DNA of 64,000 nt from Komagataeibacter saccharivorans (GTDB lineage Bacteria > Pseudomonadota > Alphaproteobacteria > Acetobacterales > Acetobacteraceae), in contig NZ_NKTY01000004.1 in assembly GCF_003207825.1 (NCBI RefSeq), forward strand, positions 1 to 64,000. The letters run 5' to 3'. Numbering within the stretch: the stretch's first letter is position 1; each line of letters opens with the position of its first letter. The position numbers and the translations under genes are program-made. Under the pieces are notes generated by a model. It was given only the letters and a program-made list of their open reading frames with translations. It did no database searches and had not been told where the DNA came from. Shown here in pieces: positions 1 to 8,213 of this stretch.

Positions 1-130
1 CCGCCAGCTGCTTTAACTGCTCCACCGAAAGGTTGCGCATGTCATGCGGCGCGCGCACCCGGTCAAGCTGCGCATAGCGCCCAAGGGTCGGAATCGCGGG
101 TTTGGGCTGGTCCATGATGTTCGCGTCCAT
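1..130 (-). CDS. dxs: 1-deoxy-D-xylulose-5-phosphate synthase, N-terminal fragment
   Basis: Only the first 43 codons lie in the window; the gene runs off the left edge. The peptide begins MDANIMDQPKPAIPTLGRYA and continues with LDRVRAPHDMRNLSVEQLKQ, which matches the conserved opening of DXS enzymes (LDRI..P.DLR.L....L.QLA). DXS condenses pyruvate with glyceraldehyde 3-phosphate in a thiamine-diphosphate-dependent reaction and starts the MEP isoprenoid pathway in the cytosol. It lies divergently from hpnH; in acetic acid bacteria dxs commonly sits beside hopanoid genes, which fits because hopanoids are made from MEP-derived isoprenoids. An in-frame ATG at 115 is an alternative start. A purine-rich stretch lies about 13 bases upstream of the ATG at 130, so the start is provisional. 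Confidence 0.8.
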   Translation of the reverse strand, partial: MDANIMDQPKPAIPTLGRYAQLDRVRAPHDMRNLSVEQLKQLA

Positions 131-370
131 TGTTCTGTGTCGACCCTTCCCCCATATGATGGGGAGGAACCGACCCGGTTTTCGGTTGGCCCGTCCGCCC
201 CGGTCTGATGGGGCCGGACAGGGCTGCCCCGGCGGCGATGAATGGCGGCTCATGGCATGAAAACCATGGCGACCGTAGCGTAATCGGGCTGTGTTACTCC
301 GGTTAAGCGTGCAAATACAGTCTCTAATTCCCTGACTGTTGTTAATTGGCCACACCGAAGGCGATAGCAA

Positions 371-400
371 TTGAATACAGGATGGTTTCTGTCCTATACC
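371..400 (+). promoter_or_regulatory. candidate sigma-70 promoter for hpnH
   Basis: TTGAAT (371-376) and TATACC (395-400) are separated by 18 bases. The spacer contains the near-inverted repeat ACAGGA-TGGT-TTCTGT (one mismatch), which could be an operator. The putative transcript would have a leader of about 160 bases. The call rests on motif resemblance only. Confidence 0.3.
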
Positions 401-532
401 CTCGCGAAAGGCTTCATGTGTCGTACAAGTCCGCAACCTCGGCATGCTCTGGATGCACGGCTGGGTAAGGTTGGACTTGTTTTCTCGTGGGTGGATGTGT
501 CCATAGTCCGCCTACCAGACTTGGAATATGTA

Positions 533-550
533 ACCGGCGGTTGAGCCGGT
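533..550 (+). repeat. leader hairpin just upstream of the hpnH ribosome binding site
   Basis: ACCGGC (533-538) and GCCGGT (545-550) form a perfect 6-bp stem with a 6-base loop. It ends two bases before the purine-rich ribosome binding site (AGGAGCAGAGG, 552-562) and 17 bases before the ATG. It could insulate or modulate initiation; no T-run follows, so it is not a terminator. Confidence 0.45.
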
Positions 551-567
551 GCAGGAGCAGAGGTTTC

Positions 568-1749
568 ATGGCCGTTCCTATTATGCAGGCAGTCCGCGTG
601 GGCGCCTATGTTGTCAAGCAGCATATCACGCGGCGTAAACGTTATCCGCTCGTGCTTATGCTCGAGCCCTTGTTCCGCTGTAACCTGGCCTGCGCCGGGT
701 GCGGCAAGATCGACTACCCTGCCCAGATCCTCAATCAGCGCATGACCGTTCAGGAATGCCTTGATGCGGATACCGAGGCCGGTGCGCCGGTTATCGCCGT
801 TGCTGGCGGTGAGCCGCTGCTGCACAAGGAAATGCCTGAGATCATCCGCGGGCTGACGGCGCGCAAGAAGTACGTGTACCTGTGCACGAACGCCCTTCTT
901 CTGGAAAAGAAGATGGATGATTACGAGCCGGGTCCGTTCTTCTCGTGGGACGTGCATCTGGATGGTGATCCGGCAATGCATGATGCATCCGTCTGTCAGG
1001 ACGGTGTGTACGAGCGTGCCGTAGCCGCCATCAAGAAGGCCAAGGCGCGCGGTTTCCGCGTTTCGATCAACTGCACACTGTTCGACGGTGCCGATCCCAA
1101 GCGCGTCGCCGCCTTCTTTGATGAAGTGATGGCCATGGGCGTCGATGGCATCATGACCGCGCCGGGCTATGCCTATGAGCGTGCGCCGGATCAGGAACAC
1201 TTCCTGAACCGCCAGAAGACGAAGCAGTTGTTCCGCGACATTTTCCGTCTGGGCAAGGGCAAGAAGTGGCGCTTCACGCAGTCGCCGCTGTTCCTGAACT
1301 TCCTTGCGGGTAACGAGCAGTATCACTGCACCCCGTGGGGCAAGCCGCTGCGTAACGTCTTTGGCTGGCAGCGTCCGTGCTACCTGCTGGGTGAAGGCTA
1401 CGCCAAGAGCTTTGACGAGCTTATGTCCGATACCGAATGGGATGCCTACGGTACCGGCAATTACGAAAAATGCGCCGACTGCATGGTCCATTCGGGCTAT
1501 GAATCGACCGCGGTTATGGATGCCGTCCGTCGCCCCTGGCACATTGCCAAGGTCGCCCTTTTCGGTCCCGAGACGGAAAAGCCGATGGCGCCCGAAATCT
1601 CGCTCGAGAACCAGCGCCCGGCGGAATACATGTTCACCCAGCATGTCGATGCCAAGATGGAAGAACTCGCGGCCCGCAAGAAGCCTGCGGCTGCGCCGCG
1701 CGTGAACCGCGTATCCGCACCCGTGGAAACGGCGGACGCGGCGGACTGA
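568..1749 (+). CDS. hpnH: HpnH, adenosyl-hopene transferase (radical SAM)
   Basis: Radical SAM enzyme that joins the 5'-deoxyadenosyl radical from SAM to diploptene, giving adenosylhopane, the first step of side-chain building for C35 hopanoids. From the ATG at 568 the protein is 393 residues, close to the family length. The cluster-binding CX3CX2C motif is C38, C42 and C45 (FRCNLACAGC), followed by a GGEP motif in AVAGGEPLLH. I chose 568 rather than an upstream frame start at 487 because AGGAGCAGAGG precedes it and MAVP..QA.RV is the usual HpnH N-terminus. It is divergent from dxs. A strong terminator at 1787-1818 ends the transcript, so it looks monocistronic here. Assignment is by family resemblance and is confident. 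Confidence 0.95.
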   Translation: MAVPIMQAVRVGAYVVKQHITRRKRYPLVLMLEPLFRCNLACAGCGKIDYPAQILNQRMTVQECLDADTEAGAPVIAVAGGEPLLHKEMPEIIRGLTARKKYVYLCTNALLLEKKMDDYEPGPFFSWDVHLDGDPAMHDASVCQDGVYERAVAAIKKAKARGFRVSINCTLFDGADPKRVAAFFDEVMAMGVDGIMTAPGYAYERAPDQEHFLNRQKTKQLFRDIFRLGKGKKWRFTQSPLFLNFLAGNEQYHCTPWGKPLRNVFGWQRPCYLLGEGYAKSFDELMSDTEWDAYGTGNYEKCADCMVHSGYESTAVMDAVRRPWHIAKVALFGPETEKPMAPEISLENQRPAEYMFTQHVDAKMEELAARKKPAAAPRVNRVSAPVETADAAD

Positions 1750-1786
1750 TCTTCCGGCGGGGATTATCCTGTGTAACTGGATCGGG

Positions 1787-1818
1787 AAAAGGCGGGGCTT
1801 CGGCTCCGCCTTTTCTTT
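1787..1818 (+). terminator. rho-independent terminator after hpnH
   Basis: AAAAGGCGGGGC, a TTCG loop and GCTCCGCCTTTT form a 12-bp stem with one G-U pair, followed by further Ts. The flanking A- and T-runs would let it work in both directions. Confidence 0.85.
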
Positions 1819-1884
1819 TGCGTGCAGGGCCATGCGCAGGGAACTGTGCCAGCCGGGGAAATTATGCTGTAGGATCGTGGGATC

Positions 1885-3174
1885 ATGCTTGTCTCACTGA
1901 TTGTCATATTATGCCTCGTTCTGCTCAACGGGCTTTTTGCCATGGGCGAACTGGCCCTTATTTCCGCCCGCCGCGCGCGGCTGGCCATTCTGTCACGCGA
2001 CGGCACGGCGGGGGCTGACCGGGCGCTGAAGCTTGCGGGTGATCCGCAGAGTTTCCTGCCCACCGTCCAGATCGGCATGACCCTTGTCTCGATTCTGGAG
2101 GGCACCTTTGGCGGCAGCAGTATCGAAGCGGGGGTCAGCCACTGGCTGGCGCGGATTCCCGCCCTGCGGTCCATCGCCGATGAAGTCGCCATGCTGCTGG
2201 TGGTCAGCGCCATTACCGCCGTCATGCTGGTGCTGGGTGAACTGGTACCCAAGCAGATTGCGCTGCGGCAGCCGGAACTGATCGCGGCCCGTCTGTCGCT
2301 CCTGCTGGAATGGATGGCGTGGGTGACGCGCCCGGTCGTGTGGCTTCTGGGGCGGTCTTCCGAACTGGTGCTGAAGATCATGGGAATCGGGGGGGCGATC
2401 CGCCAGTCCGTCTCGGTGGAGGAACTGCGCGCCTATATTGCCGAAGGGGCGCAGGCGGGCGTGCTGGAGCAGGAGGAGCGCGACATGATCGAGCGCCTGC
2501 TGCGTCTGGCCGAACGTCCCGTCCGCGCCATCATGACCCCACGCAACGAACTGTGCTGGGTGGAGCGGCATGTATCACGCGCGCAACTGCTCCAGATCCT
2601 GCGCTCCACCACCTATTCGCGCATCGTGGTGTGCGAGGGCGGGGTGGATAATCCCGTGGGTATCATTCTGGCCAAGGACATGCTGGACCGTTTTCTGGAT
2701 GGCAAGAGCCCGTCGATCGAAATCGGGCTGCGCCATCCCATATCGGTCCCCGATACGCTGTCCGCCTTTGACATGCTGGAGCGGATGCGCGCTTCCTCGC
2801 TGGGGATGGCGCTGGTGCTGGATGAATATGGCTCGTTCGAGGGGATCGTGACGTCCTCCGACCTGTTCGGCGCGATCGTGGGTGAACAGCATGAGCCGGG
2901 CAATACGCCGCCGCAGCGTCTGGCGCTGGACAGCGTGCTGGTGCTGGACGGTTCCATGCCCGCCGATGAGGTCAAGGACCGTCTGGGCCTGTCCGATCTT
3001 CCGGCGGAAGGCAGTTACCACACGCTGGCCGGCCTGATTCTGGCCCTGCTGCGCCGTGTGCCTGCCCGTGGCGACAAGGTGGTGTTTTCGGGCTGGCTGT
3101 TCGAGGTGCTGGAAATGGAAGGCCGCCGCGTGGTGCGGGTGCAGGCCAGCCGCCAGCTTCTTGCCGAGAACTGA
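1885..3174 (+). CDS. CorC/HlyC-type membrane protein: CNNM (DUF21) plus CBS pair plus CorC domain
   Basis: A 429-residue integral membrane protein. The N-terminus, LNGLFAMGELALISARRARL, is the DUF21/CNNM signature, with about four membrane segments within residues 1-170. Two CBS domains follow at roughly 200-330, with VRAIMTPRNELCWV and GIVTSSDLFGAIVGE as typical CBS edges. A C-terminal CorC_HlyC domain occupies about 345-425. Family members are implicated in magnesium/cobalt efflux or resistance and are often labelled hemolysin-like although most are not toxins. It is a single-gene unit between two terminators. The transported ion is not shown by the sequence. Confidence 0.9.
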   Translation: MLVSLIVILCLVLLNGLFAMGELALISARRARLAILSRDGTAGADRALKLAGDPQSFLPTVQIGMTLVSILEGTFGGSSIEAGVSHWLARIPALRSIADEVAMLLVVSAITAVMLVLGELVPKQIALRQPELIAARLSLLLEWMAWVTRPVVWLLGRSSELVLKIMGIGGAIRQSVSVEELRAYIAEGAQAGVLEQEERDMIERLLRLAERPVRAIMTPRNELCWVERHVSRAQLLQILRSTTYSRIVVCEGGVDNPVGIILAKDMLDRFLDGKSPSIEIGLRHPISVPDTLSAFDMLERMRASSLGMALVLDEYGSFEGIVTSSDLFGAIVGEQHEPGNTPPQRLALDSVLVLDGSMPADEVKDRLGLSDLPAEGSYHTLAGLILALLRRVPARGDKVVFSGWLFEVLEMEGRRVVRVQASRQLLAEN

Positions 3175-3189
3175 AGCCGGCCCATTGAC

Positions 3190-3230
3190 AAAAAGGGGGT
3201 GCATCCAGCCCGGATGCACCCCCTTTTTTA
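3190..3230. terminator. bidirectional terminator between convergent genes
   Basis: AAAAAGGGGGTGCATCC and GGATGCACCCCCTTTTT form a perfect 17-bp stem around a 5-base loop. A-runs and T-runs on the two sides make it functional on both strands. It serves the CorC-like gene on plus and the lytic transglycosylase on minus. Confidence 0.93.
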
Positions 3231-3250
3231 CAGCCATACGACCGTCATTA

Positions 3251-5233
3251 TCAGTGAATGGTGTGGCCTGCGTGTCCGCTCATAGCGACTTCCGCGCCGA
3301 AAGCGGGCCATTCATTCTTCGCCAGTGTCTCAAGCGACGGCGCCGCCAGACCCAGTCGGTCGGCATAGATCCACAGATACGTGAAGGCGCGGCGGACATA
3401 ATCGCGCGTTTCGTTATTGGGCAGGCTTTCGATATACAGCAGCGGATCTTCATCCTCATCCATCGTCGCACTCCGGCGCGAAATGGCGGACGGACCGGCG
3501 TTATAGCTGGCCAGCATACGGATCATGTCGCCACCCGGCGGAACATGCCTGCCATCGGCCTGCGTGGAAAGCTGCGCCAGATACAGCACGTAGCGCTGCC
3601 CGATATCGAGGTTCGTGGCGGGGTCATGCAGTGCGGCGGGGCGGCGGGTAAAGCGGTCCCTGTCATGCATGACAAACCCAGCCGTAACCGGCATCACCTG
3701 CATAAGCCCATGCGCGCCGGAACCTGAAACCGCATTGCTGTCGAAATTGGATTCAAGCCGCGTCAGGGCATAGATCAGAGCCGGGTCCATCCGGAAGCCA
3801 TGCTCGGGCTGCAGCGGGGGCAGGGGGAAGCGGGCATCATGCGTGCTGTGCTCGCTTTCATTGGTGTCCATCAGCATGATCATCTGGGCTGACAGGCTTT
3901 TCATGCCCATGGCATCCGCCACCATCTGCGTGGAATGGCACAGGGCGGCGTCGTTCTGGATGTCAGGCCACATGCGGCGCAGCGTTGCTTCCGCCCGGTC
4001 ACGCTCACCCACCTGCAACAGGGCGAAGGCGCGTCGCCCCGCAGGGGTGGCGGCTACCGCTTCTATGTCGATTTCCCCCAGTACGGGGCTGCCTGCGTGA
4101 ACAGGCTGCTGGTCCGTGGCAAGGGTAAGGGGGGCCTCCGTCCCGATGGTGTCGGGTGTATGGGCCGGGCGACCGGCTGACGTGCGCAGGCCCAGTATCT
4201 GGGACGCAAGCTGGCCGTAGAATGTATGGGGTGCCGCCGCCGCGCGGTGCAGCCATGGTGAATAGGCCGCGACATCACCCGTGGTCTGGTGGGCGCGGGC
4301 GGCCCAGTAGGCTGCCCCCGCACGGATGCCGCCGGGTGTCAGCGGTGCGCGGGATGCGGCTTCAAACAGGGGTTCGGCGGCGTCGGGCCGTCCCTGCCGC
4401 CACGCGGCCAGACCGGCGACGTAACCCGCAAGTCCCAGCCGCTGGCCCGATTTTGCAAAGGCGTCGCGGGCAATGGACAGCGCAAGCCTGTTTTCACCGG
4501 CGCTGAACATCGTCATGGCGATTTCCGCCTGAAGATGGGCGGCGTACAGGTCGTTCATCCCCGGCGTGATGGCGATCAGGTGCAGGGCGCTGCGCGCGCC
4601 CTTGGGCCCCTGTGCCGCGCGTTCGCGCACGGTATGGTCAAGCAGGCTGTTGCGCGTGAAGACCCGCAGGGAGGGATCGTCCTCCTCCGGCAGGTGGATA
4701 TGGGGCGGTGGATGGCTGCTGTTGCTGTCCAGCGCGTTGCGGGCCGGTGCGGGGGGCAGCGGGCCGCCCCGGTTCGGCATGGCGGCCAGCATGGAATAGA
4801 TGGCCGGTGAATCCGCAAGGCCCGAGAACGTGCGCAGCCACAGGCGCAACTGCCCCGCATCGGCATGATAGGCGGGGTTGAGATAGCGCGCGGCCAGAAT
4901 GTCGCCCAGCAGGGTGTCATCATGGATGGCGGCGGTTTCGCGGATGGCGGCGTCGAACTGGCCGTCGGCCTGAAGTTTGAAGACCCGGCGGATGCGGCTC
5001 ACGTCATCAGGGGACAGGGGACGCGGCGCCCCGGCGTTACCATGTGCGGGCAGGCGTGGAAGGGCGAGTGCCGTTTCCTCGTTATGGTCACCGGCGGGAG
5101 CCGGATCCTGATCCGTCGCCCTGGCTTCCACTGTTTGGGCACGCAGCGGCGCGAACGCCGCCCCTGCCAGAAATGCCGCACCGGCCAGAAAAGCCGTTAC
5201 CGCATGATGGGGGGTATTGGTTGTCCCTCGCAT
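3251..5233 (-). CDS. soluble lytic murein transglycosylase (SLT domain)
   Basis: A 660-residue exported enzyme that cleaves peptidoglycan strands to 1,6-anhydroMurNAc ends. A Sec signal peptide covers roughly residues 1-33, with an Ala-rich core ending FAPLRAQ. The long middle region is alpha-helical, as in the superhelical U-domain of Slt70. The C-terminal SLT domain starts near residue 480: ALTRLESNFD carries the catalytic glutamate (E494), followed by GAHGLMQVMP and the ASYNAGP motif. The size matches the Slt70 class. It converges on the CorC-like gene across a shared terminator. The tail after the SLT domain is His-rich (GHAGHTIH). No strong ribosome binding site precedes the ATG, so the start is less certain than the function. 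Confidence 0.92.
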   Translation of the reverse strand: MRGTTNTPHHAVTAFLAGAAFLAGAAFAPLRAQTVEARATDQDPAPAGDHNEETALALPRLPAHGNAGAPRPLSPDDVSRIRRVFKLQADGQFDAAIRETAAIHDDTLLGDILAARYLNPAYHADAGQLRLWLRTFSGLADSPAIYSMLAAMPNRGGPLPPAPARNALDSNSSHPPPHIHLPEEDDPSLRVFTRNSLLDHTVRERAAQGPKGARSALHLIAITPGMNDLYAAHLQAEIAMTMFSAGENRLALSIARDAFAKSGQRLGLAGYVAGLAAWRQGRPDAAEPLFEAASRAPLTPGGIRAGAAYWAARAHQTTGDVAAYSPWLHRAAAAPHTFYGQLASQILGLRTSAGRPAHTPDTIGTEAPLTLATDQQPVHAGSPVLGEIDIEAVAATPAGRRAFALLQVGERDRAEATLRRMWPDIQNDAALCHSTQMVADAMGMKSLSAQMIMLMDTNESEHSTHDARFPLPPLQPEHGFRMDPALIYALTRLESNFDSNAVSGSGAHGLMQVMPVTAGFVMHDRDRFTRRPAALHDPATNLDIGQRYVLYLAQLSTQADGRHVPPGGDMIRMLASYNAGPSAISRRSATMDEDEDPLLYIESLPNNETRDYVRRAFTYLWIYADRLGLAAPSLETLAKNEWPAFGAEVAMSGHAGHTIH

Positions 5234-5414
5234 AGCGGTGGGGATGTAGGCGCAATGCAGATGGAAAGCAATAGCCAGCCCCGATTGCAGCCGTCAATAA
5301 GTGTTCAGAACAGATGGGAATGCAAGATGTAACAGCGGGAAACATACAGGAAATGCGGAATGAATACCTGCTTTTCTGTAGGCTAATATCCCGGAAACAT
5401 TATGCTATTACGCT

Positions 5415-6269
5415 TTATGGCACGGCAGATACACTCTCCAGTGTTTCGCGTATCATCAGCATGTCTTTCCATGCATCGCGTCGGGCTGTGGCACTCGCGC
5501 GCAACTGCAACGGATGGCGCATGGGCAGGGCCTGCACGCCGTGTGTGGCGGCCGGGTCCGCCGGGTCGGCGGGCAGGGTGATTTCCCGCCAGCGGCCCCG
5601 CATGCGCGCGGCGGTCGTGCGCTGGTTCAGCAGGATGGAAACCGGCAGGTTCCCCATCAGGATCACCCGTCTGGGACGGGCCAGCGTGATGGCGCGCTGG
5701 ATGAAGGGCAGGCAGATCCGTGTCTCGGCGGCGGAAGGGGGGCGTCCACCGGGTGGCCGCCATGGAATGACGGGGGCCGCCAGCATGCTGGCGCGGTCGA
5801 TGCCGATGCTGGCGAACATGGTGCTGACCAGCGCCCCGCTTTCCCCCGCGAAGGGGTGGCCGCTGCGGTCCTCGTCCTCGTCGGGGGCTTCGCCAATCAG
5901 CATGAGGGGGGCGTTGGCCGGTCCTTCCACAAAAACGCTGTGGGTTGCGGTGTCGCGCAGGCCGCATTCGCCAAAACCGCGTATGGCGGCATGCAGTTCC
6001 TCCAGCGTCCGGGCCGCCTGTGCCGCCCCGCGTGCCGCCGCGACCGCCTGATCGATGGCGCTTGCCGTCCCGCGCGGGGGAAGGGCGGGCCGGGATGGGT
6101 GATTTTTATGTCCATTCCCCCGGTCTGGCTGTATGGGGATGGGCTGGGTAGGCGGGGCCGCGTGGTGTATCGTGGCCGGGTGCGCCATCCGGTCATGCGG
6201 GTGGATATCCAGCGCGTCATCGGCGCCCCACTCCACATACAGACGCAACAGGGTCATGGAATCAGTCAT
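5415..6269 (-). CDS. uracil-DNA glycosylase, family 4/5-like
   Basis: Predicted base-excision repair enzyme removing uracil from DNA. From ATG 6269 it is 284 residues; an upstream in-frame extension to 6356 lacks support. The first 30 or so residues (MTDSMTLLRLYVEWGADDAL) form the short N-terminal region usual in alphaproteobacterial members. The core has motif A as GEAPDEDEDRSGHPFAG, then WRPPGGRPP, and the C-terminal motif MRHPLQLR. Two departures stand out. Motif A is normally GEAPG, here GEAPD. The four cysteines that hold the 4Fe-4S cluster in thermophilic family 4 enzymes are only partly present (GECGL and ICLPF; the CRPP cysteine is Trp). The loss of cysteines resembles other alphaproteobacterial members. 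It is divergent from the TPR-ispE pair. Confidence 0.82.
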   Translation of the reverse strand: MTDSMTLLRLYVEWGADDALDIHPHDRMAHPATIHHAAPPTQPIPIQPDRGNGHKNHPSRPALPPRGTASAIDQAVAAARGAAQAARTLEELHAAIRGFGECGLRDTATHSVFVEGPANAPLMLIGEAPDEDEDRSGHPFAGESGALVSTMFASIGIDRASMLAAPVIPWRPPGGRPPSAAETRICLPFIQRAITLARPRRVILMGNLPVSILLNQRTTAARMRGRWREITLPADPADPAATHGVQALPMRHPLQLRASATARRDAWKDMLMIRETLESVSAVP

Positions 6270-6374
6270 CGGATGGATATACCCCGTACCGACACAGGTA
6301 ATGCAAAGACGCGCCAGCCCGCCTTCGGGCGCGGGATTTGGCAGCGGACGCCGCACGCGGTAGATTCTGGCGTC

Positions 6375-8213
6375 ATGCTCTTACCTCGTCTGTCACGCAT
6401 GGTCGTGGCCTCCCTTGTTGTACCGCTCCTGACCGGGATTCCCAACCGGGAAATGCGGGCCGCCACGCCGGATGACGCCATTGTCCGGGCCGGGCAGCAG
6501 GATCTGGCCACGAACCTGCTGGTCGGCAGCGTTGCCGCCAGCGAGGGCGATAACGCGCAGGCGGCCCGCGCGTTCGGCGCCGCCGCCCGTCTGGCGCCGA
6601 ATTTCAGCCTGTTCAGCGAACGGGCCTTTTTCTACAGCATTCTGGCGGGCAGCGCTGAAGCCGGGGCGCTCGCCCCCGCGCAGCCGCCCGGCGTCATGCC
6701 GGAACTGGCCATGGGCAACGCGGCGGCACTGGCGGGTAAATGGGATGACGCGGTAACCCATTACGTCAAGGCCCCGTCCGACCAGATCATGGGCCTGCTG
6801 CGCCCGCTGCTGCACGCCTGGGCGTTGCAGGGGGCGGGAAAGACGGATGAGGCGCTGGCGGTGCTTGAACCCGCGCGCATGGATCGCACGCTGGGGGGAT
6901 ATTACACGCTGCATGCGGCACTGATCGCGCAGCTTGGCGGGCGGCAGATGCGCGCCGATGTGCTGTTCGGGCAGTCCACCGGCATGGCGGGGGGCGACCT
7001 GTTCACCACGCTGGTCATGGCGCACTGGCTGGTATCGCAGGGGCGCGAGGCGGAAGCCAAGGCGCTGGTCAACCAGCGTATCGCCGGCATGCCGGTTCTG
7101 GAAACGGCGCGGGCCAACATCATGGCCATGATCCATCGCCCTGTGGTGACCCGTCCGGTGCAGGGACTGGCGCAGGCTTACGGTCTGGTTGCCCTGCTGA
7201 TCGACCAGCAGCTTTATGCCCATGATGGCGCGGATGATGACCGCCAGCCTGATGCCGCCATGGAACTGGGCACGCTGCGGGGTACCGAGCAGATGATGCT
7301 GCGCATGGCGCTGCTGCTGGACCCGGCGGATTCGGAAGCGCGGATACTCCTGTCCTCCATGCTGCATGCACGCAAGCAGGACCGGCAGGCGCGTGAAGCG
7401 CTGGAGGGCGCGCCCGCCGATGATCCCCTGCAGCCTGTCTACCGGACGGAACAGGCGGATCTGGACCTTGTCATGGGACACAAGGAACAGGCGGCGCAGG
7501 AACTGCGCGACCTGCTGCGGCAGGCGCCGGGCGACCGGATGCTGTGGTCCAGCCTTGGCGATGCGCTGCTGGACCAGCAGAAATGGGCCGAAGCCCTTGA
7601 TGCCTACCAGCACGCCATCGCCCTGACGCCACACCGGCTGGAAGGCGATGACTGGCGGCTGCTGTTCGGCGAGGCCATAGCCCAGGAACGCCAGAACCAC
7701 TGGCCGCAGGCACGCACCATACTCCAGCAGGCGCTCCAGCTTGCTCCCAACGAGCCGGACCTGCTGAACTACCTTGGCTATTCCATGGTCGAACACGGCG
7801 AAAACCCCGCCATGGCGGAAAGCTACCTGCGCCGCGCCCTCGCCCTTGCGCCATCTGACAACCAGATTCGCGATAGCGTGGGCTGGGTGCTGATGCGGCT
7901 TGGCCATGTGGCGGAAGGGCTGCCGCTGCTGGAACAGGCGGTCGAGCAGATGCCGCAGGACCCGGCCATCAACTACCATCTGGGCGTTGCCTACTGGATG
8001 GCCGGACGCAGGCTGGAAGCGGTGAATGAATGGCAGAACGCCATCCAGTTCCAGCCCGACCCGGAGGACAGGCGCAAGATCACGGCGGCGCTGGCCTATG
8101 CCACGGCGTGGAAGAATGGCGGCGTTTCGGCGGCGGGGGCGCTCCCGGCCGATCTCAGGCCGGCAGTGGCGCCCGCCTCCCTTTCATCCCACACGAATGG
8201 AACCCATCACTAA
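6375..8213 (+). CDS. exported TPR-repeat protein
   Basis: A 612-residue protein with a signal peptide (MLLPRLSRMVVASLVVPLLT, likely cut after EMRA) and tetratricopeptide repeats through most of its length. Recognisable units include LWSSLGDALLDQQKWAEALD, DLLNYLGYSMVEHGENPAMA and AINYHLGVAYWMAGRRLEAV, spaced about 34 residues apart. TPRs mediate protein-protein contacts, so a periplasmic scaffold or assembly factor is likely, but no catalytic domain is visible and I cannot name a partner. The stop codon overlaps the ispE start as TAATG, so the two are translationally coupled. I chose ATG 6375 because it opens directly into the signal peptide; the longer upstream frame is antisense to the glycosylase gene. 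Confidence 0.85.
   Translation: MLLPRLSRMVVASLVVPLLTGIPNREMRAATPDDAIVRAGQQDLATNLLVGSVAASEGDNAQAARAFGAAARLAPNFSLFSERAFFYSILAGSAEAGALAPAQPPGVMPELAMGNAAALAGKWDDAVTHYVKAPSDQIMGLLRPLLHAWALQGAGKTDEALAVLEPARMDRTLGGYYTLHAALIAQLGGRQMRADVLFGQSTGMAGGDLFTTLVMAHWLVSQGREAEAKALVNQRIAGMPVLETARANIMAMIHRPVVTRPVQGLAQAYGLVALLIDQQLYAHDGADDDRQPDAAMELGTLRGTEQMMLRMALLLDPADSEARILLSSMLHARKQDRQAREALEGAPADDPLQPVYRTEQADLDLVMGHKEQAAQELRDLLRQAPGDRMLWSSLGDALLDQQKWAEALDAYQHAIALTPHRLEGDDWRLLFGEAIAQERQNHWPQARTILQQALQLAPNEPDLLNYLGYSMVEHGENPAMAESYLRRALALAPSDNQIRDSVGWVLMRLGHVAEGLPLLEQAVEQMPQDPAINYHLGVAYWMAGRRLEAVNEWQNAIQFQPDPEDRRKITAALAYATAWKNGGVSAAGALPADLRPAVAPASLSSHTNGTHH

Larger units (their letters stand above)
131..567. other. 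dxs-hpnH divergent intergenic region
   Basis: This 437-base stretch has no convincing gene. Open frames across it are continuations of the hpnH frame or antisense noise. It should carry divergent promoters for dxs and hpnH. A possible hpnH promoter (371-400) and a short hairpin just before the hpnH ribosome binding site (533-550) are listed separately. Nothing else is recognised. Confidence 0.6.

Noticed and set aside
394-1833. 479-codon minus-strand frame opposite hpnH
   Set aside because: Antisense to a radical SAM gene with an intact CX3CX2C motif; it has no recognisable domain.
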